A DNA stretch of 64,000 nucleotides, taken from contig CAXTSX010000007.1 in assembly GCA_964247085.1 (NCBI GenBank), positions 1 through 64,000 of the forward strand, given 5' to 3'. The translations under genes were made by a program, and so were the position numbers. Below the pieces are notes generated by a model, which saw only the letters and a program-made list of their open reading frames with translations, was not told where the DNA came from and made no database searches. The stretch's first letter is position 1. Every line of letters begins with the position of its first letter. This document shows positions 61,163-64,000 of the stretch, piece after piece. Source of the DNA: JAAFHZ01 sp964247085. GTDB lineage: Bacteria; Cyanobacteriota; Cyanobacteriia; Cyanobacteriales; Chamaesiphonaceae.

Positions 61163-61235
61163 GTGACCTAGCTGCAAGTATTTGCTAATGATGCGTTATA
61201 TTTTCTCCAGACAGCTAAAAATTGTCAGAGGAATT

Positions 61236-62672
61236 ATGGATATCTTATCGAACACCGTAGCACTCTCTCGAATGCAGTTTGCGCTTACCGCCATCTTTCA
61301 TATGCTCTGGCCAGTTCTCACCACTGGCATGTCTATTTATCTGGTGATTGTAGAAGGAATGTGGCTGAAAACCCGCCGCCCAGAGTATTACTATCATGCT
61401 CGTTTTTGGTCCAAACTTTACCTACTCAACTTTGGGATTGGAGTCGCTTCTGGTTTACCGATGGAATTTCAATTTGGTACCAACTGGGCACCCTTTTCCG
61501 AAGCCGTCGGCGATTTCTTTGGCAGTATTTTAGGCTTTGAAGGGGCGATGGCCTTCATGCTAGAAGCCGGTTTTTTAGGAATCATGCTCTTTGGCTGGGG
61601 ACGGGTGCCGCCAGTGATTCATTACCTGGCCACGATCATGGTGGCTTTTGGTGCGAACCTCTCCACCTTCTGGATTTTGGTAGCTAACTCCTGGCTACAA
61701 ACCCCAGCTGGGGGTGAGATGGTCAAGGGTAAATTCATTGTCAGTGACTATTTCCAAGCGATCTTTAACCCCTTCATGGTGAAAAGTGTGGCTCACATGT
61801 TTTTAGCCACGCTTGAAACCTCACTGTTTGTGATTGGGGGAATCAGTGCTTGGTACATCCTCAAAAACCGCCATACCGAATTTTTTGCCCAGTCCCTAAA
61901 AATTGTCTTGGCTGCGGCAATCGCTGTCACCCCGCTGCAAATTTATGTCGGTCACCTCAGCGCCGAACAGGTGGCTCACTACCAACCGACCAAACTAGCG
62001 GCGATGGAGGCTAAGTGGGAAACTAGTCCAGCTGGTCAGCCTGCCGACTGGAGTTTATTGGCATTGCCCGATGAAAAGGGCGAAAAAAATAAGCTGGAAC
62101 TGAATGTGCCCAATGGTCTGGGCTACATTCTGGAGTTCCGTAAAAATCTTTCCGCTCCCGTGTTGGGATTAAAAGAATGGCCAGCGTCCGATCGACCAAA
62201 AATGGTGGGACTGATTTACTATTCCTTTCGGATCATGAGTGGCATTGGTTTTTTCTTGGCGGGTTTAATGTTGTGGAGTGTGCTGCAATGGTTGCGCGGC
62301 AACCTATCGGCAACTAAAGTCGCTGCTCAAAAGTGGTTTCTACGCACCTGGATTTTTGCGGCTCCTCTGGGCTACATTGCCGTAGAATCGGGTTGGATTG
62401 TGCGTTGTGTGGGGCGACAACCCTGGACAATGTATGGCAAAATCCGCACAGCTGATGCCGCTTCGCAGATTCCGGCTAGTAATGTGCTAACCACATTGAT
62501 CGCTTTTGCGGTGATTTACTCTGTTTTGTTGGTTTCGACACTGTATTTTGGTAGCCGAATTATCGGTAAAGGGCCCAATCTGGAGTTGCCCTTACCAGGA
62601 CTAGATGGTCAATTTATTACAGCTCCGGCGATAGCAGTTCCTAACCAGCGGCCACTGGAAGCTCAACAGTAA
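61236..62672 (+). CDS. cydA: Cytochrome bd-type quinol oxidase subunit I
   Basis: 478 residues from ATG 61236 (MDILSNTVALSRMQFA), preceded by CAGAGGA; a frame start at 61182 has no such site. CydA motifs: R-M-Q-F-A-L-T-A-I-F-H-M-L-W-P with heme-binding His, G-F-E-G-A-M-A-F-M-L-E, V-T-P-L-Q-I-Y-V-G-H-L-S-A-E-Q, then W-P-x-S-D-R-P in the quinol loop. The loop is short, as in cyanide-insensitive oxidases. Its partner subunit CydB normally lies just downstream but is absent here: a terminator and a convergent gene follow. Confidence 0.94.
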   Translation: MDILSNTVALSRMQFALTAIFHMLWPVLTTGMSIYLVIVEGMWLKTRRPEYYYHARFWSKLYLLNFGIGVASGLPMEFQFGTNWAPFSEAVGDFFGSILGFEGAMAFMLEAGFLGIMLFGWGRVPPVIHYLATIMVAFGANLSTFWILVANSWLQTPAGGEMVKGKFIVSDYFQAIFNPFMVKSVAHMFLATLETSLFVIGGISAWYILKNRHTEFFAQSLKIVLAAAIAVTPLQIYVGHLSAEQVAHYQPTKLAAMEAKWETSPAGQPADWSLLALPDEKGEKNKLELNVPNGLGYILEFRKNLSAPVLGLKEWPASDRPKMVGLIYYSFRIMSGIGFFLAGLMLWSVLQWLRGNLSATKVAAQKWFLRTWIFAAPLGYIAVESGWIVRCVGRQPWTMYGKIRTADAASQIPASNVLTTLIAFAVIYSVLLVSTLYFGSRIIGKGPNLELPLPGLDGQFITAPAIAVPNQRPLEAQQ

Positions 62673-62690
62673 GACATCAAGAATGTCCAC

Positions 62691-62736
62691 AAAAAATCAG
62701 GTGATAAGTTTTTTATTTAAAATCACCTGATTTTTT
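62691..62736. terminator. Bidirectional terminator after cydA
   Basis: 15-bp perfect stem AAAAAATCAGGTGAT / ATCACCTGATTTTTT with a 16-base loop. It ends cydA and the convergent formyltransferase gene. Confidence 0.85.
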
Positions 62737-62771
62737 GGCTGTTTTTGAGGTCTAAATATTCACAAAGTTTA

Positions 62772-63560
62772 TTATTTAGAAAGTTCCACAGTATTTGACT
62801 TCACAGGCAGTGATGCTAATGGCACCGCTGGGGAGTAGGAACTAAAACCCAGATCACTCTTAGGGACACTTACTTGAACAGGAATTTTTGCCCCCACCTT
62901 TAGCTCAAAGCGATACCCACCCATTTCAACGGCGGGCTGAAAAACACCATAACTGACCGCTCTCACGCGCCGGGCTATTTCCTCCGGACTCATATCTGGC
63001 GTGATGATGCCCAGTTGGTTGAACTCTTTGCGGCTACGGGGATGTCTAGTCCAGTTCTCATTAGCTGCCGGTAATTCTTCACCAGTCAGAATTTTCCCGA
63101 CTATTTCATAAAACAGTACCAATTGAAATTCATAGGTTCTTTGCAGTAAAGAGCTCACATCATCGGTGGGGAAAACGGCAAATCGTTGAACCGCAATGAT
63201 TTTACCAGTATCTACTTTGCTAGCCATGTGATGACAGGTTGCCCCATATTCGGAGGCGTTGTCATAGAGGGCATAATTATTGCAACCAATGCCGGGATAG
63301 TCTGGCGAGGCTGGGTGAAAATTGATTGCTCCCAACTGAGCGGATTGAATCACCGATAAAGGCACCACCCATCGACACAAGTAGGAGAGAAGATAGTCTC
63401 CATGCCAGTTTCTGATCTCTTCTGGCATGGGTTCTCCCCAAGCTGAAAAGTAGGATGTCACATTTTCAAAATTATCTTCGACAAATTTTAATGCTCGATC
63501 GCAATAGGCATCGTCTTTCTTACCGAGGAACAAAACGGAATTAGTAGATTTGTTATTCAT
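62772..63560 (-). CDS. Formyltransferase-fold protein
   Basis: 262 residues. The formyltransferase core (compare PurN, Fmt) is seen in L-G-A-I-N-F-H-P-A-S-P-D-Y-P-G-I-G, G-A-T-C-H-H-M-A-S-K-V-D-T-G-K-I-I. The catalytic H-x-S-x-x-P-x-Y-x-G pattern is present. The Asn-His-Asp set is H-P ... D-T-G. It is shorter than methionyl-tRNA formyltransferase (about 310) and more likely a sugar or amine formyltransferase of the kind used on surface saccharides. It is preceded by a small unknown gene in the same transcript. Confidence 0.78.
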   Translation of the reverse strand: MNNKSTNSVLFLGKKDDAYCDRALKFVEDNFENVTSYFSAWGEPMPEEIRNWHGDYLLSYLCRWVVPLSVIQSAQLGAINFHPASPDYPGIGCNNYALYDNASEYGATCHHMASKVDTGKIIAVQRFAVFPTDDVSSLLQRTYEFQLVLFYEIVGKILTGEELPAANENWTRHPRSRKEFNQLGIITPDMSPEEIARRVRAVSYGVFQPAVEMGGYRFELKVGAKIPVQVSVPKSDLGFSSYSPAVPLASLPVKSNTVELSK

Positions 63561-63578
63561 TAGTCTGTTTACTTAATT

Positions 63579-63962
63579 TTATTGATTTGATGGATTACCG
63601 AGGGTGAAACAAAATTCTTTTAGGGCGGCGGCAGCGTCCTGGGGATATTTACAACTTTCAAAACTAAATTTGTCTTCAGGTTTGAAAGTTTTGGTGGCGG
63701 CCAGTTGTTGCCACAACTCTAGCCAAATATCCAAATGGGCAACTAGATCGATCGCATTTTGCTGTTGGTTTAGAGGTAACAGATAACCTTTAGCAAGAAT
63801 TAAAGTTCGAATCTCTCGGTTATTATCTCTTAATATTTTAGCAAATAAGAATTGTCTACCATCTGAATGAAAATTTTGATAGGCAGCCTCACCCCGTCGA
63901 AAGTGCATACTTAAAGGGCCTAATAGCTCCGAAACCATTATTTCTTGCTCTTGTGTTGTCAT
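63579..63962 (-). CDS. Small unknown protein preceding the formyltransferase gene
   Basis: 127 residues. No recognised family. The sequence is soluble and mixed, with L-L-G-P-L-S-M-H-F-R-R-G-E-A-A-Y, I-L-R-D-N-N-R-E-I-R-T-L-I-L, and a helical W-L-E-L-W-Q-Q-L middle. Two cysteines lie near the end. It ends 18 bp before the formyltransferase start, so co-transcription is likely. The upstream region lies at the window edge. Confidence 0.6.
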   Translation of the reverse strand: MTTQEQEIMVSELLGPLSMHFRRGEAAYQNFHSDGRQFLFAKILRDNNREIRTLILAKGYLLPLNQQQNAIDLVAHLDIWLELWQQLAATKTFKPEDKFSFESCKYPQDAAAALKEFCFTLGNPSNQ

Positions 63963-64000
63963 AAACTATTTTACTATTAACAACTTATATCAATAAGATT

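Noticed and set aside
1..64000. tRNA, rRNA, riboswitch or replication origin
   Set aside because: None of the intergenic regions read by eye showed a cloverleaf, rRNA consensus, cobalamin-box or DnaA-box cluster; a covariance-model search would be needed to exclude small RNAs.

Overview
The window comes from a cyanobacterium. The evidence is the magnesium-chelatase gene chlI, a ferredoxin-type sulfite reductase, SepF, families largely confined to cyanobacteria (COP23, DUF1822, CHASE2-CHAT, NHLP-type peptide exporters), and dense CGATCG/GCGATCGC (HIP1-like) words. The genus cannot be fixed from this stretch. No rRNA, tRNA, CRISPR array or replication origin was recognised by eye.

Region 1 (1-1362) is a scar: the 3' part of a Uma2-type gene, a DUF4351 remnant and a 38-bp direct repeat. 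Region 2 (1363-13038) is a ribosomal-peptide (RiPP) locus. It has a helical-repeat protein, two NHLP-leader precursors with a shared W-K-C-G core, an unrecognised ~375-residue protein and a radical SAM maturase. These are followed by an HlyD-type adaptor, a C39-peptidase ABC exporter and a second ABC exporter whose frame is broken by one in-frame TGA. The peptide genes are AT-rich and the export genes are visibly GC-richer, as if of different origin. A 128-bp MITE-like element lies between the precursors. An AbrB-type/Doc toxin-antitoxin pair closes the region (13180-13789).

Region 3 (13812-36151) is mostly chromosomal housekeeping: cobS with an SPFH/NfeD pair; a succinyl-CoA-synthetase-like pair whose alpha subunit lacks the phosphohistidine loop; a kinase-like/DOMON-like/ureD operon; ftsH; sepF-proC-aminotransferase; yggS; purF; sir; coaD with a coiled-coil partner; recJ.

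Region 4 (36363-51772) is a second accessory block, almost entirely on the plus strand. It runs: sigma-like protein, DUF1822 protein, CHAT-protease/CHASE2 membrane protein, an Rpn-type nuclease (minus strand), then two large secreted proteins each with two trypsin-like domains plus TPRs. Among these lie a lipoprotein, a stand-alone S1C protease and three COP23 proteins. Together they look like a signal-responsive protease network. A 100-N assembly gap lies inside the TPRs of the first tandem protease.

Region 5 (51834-63962) returns to core genes: aldose-epimerase-like, a J-domain/TPR protein, an inositol monophosphatase, a degenerate dihydroorotase with a double histidine-phosphatase protein, a coiled-coil membrane protein, chlI, and cydA without an adjacent cydB. 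A formyltransferase-fold gene and a small partner end the window.

The best candidates for something new are the W-K-C-G RiPP locus and the CHAT / tandem-trypsin / COP23 block.
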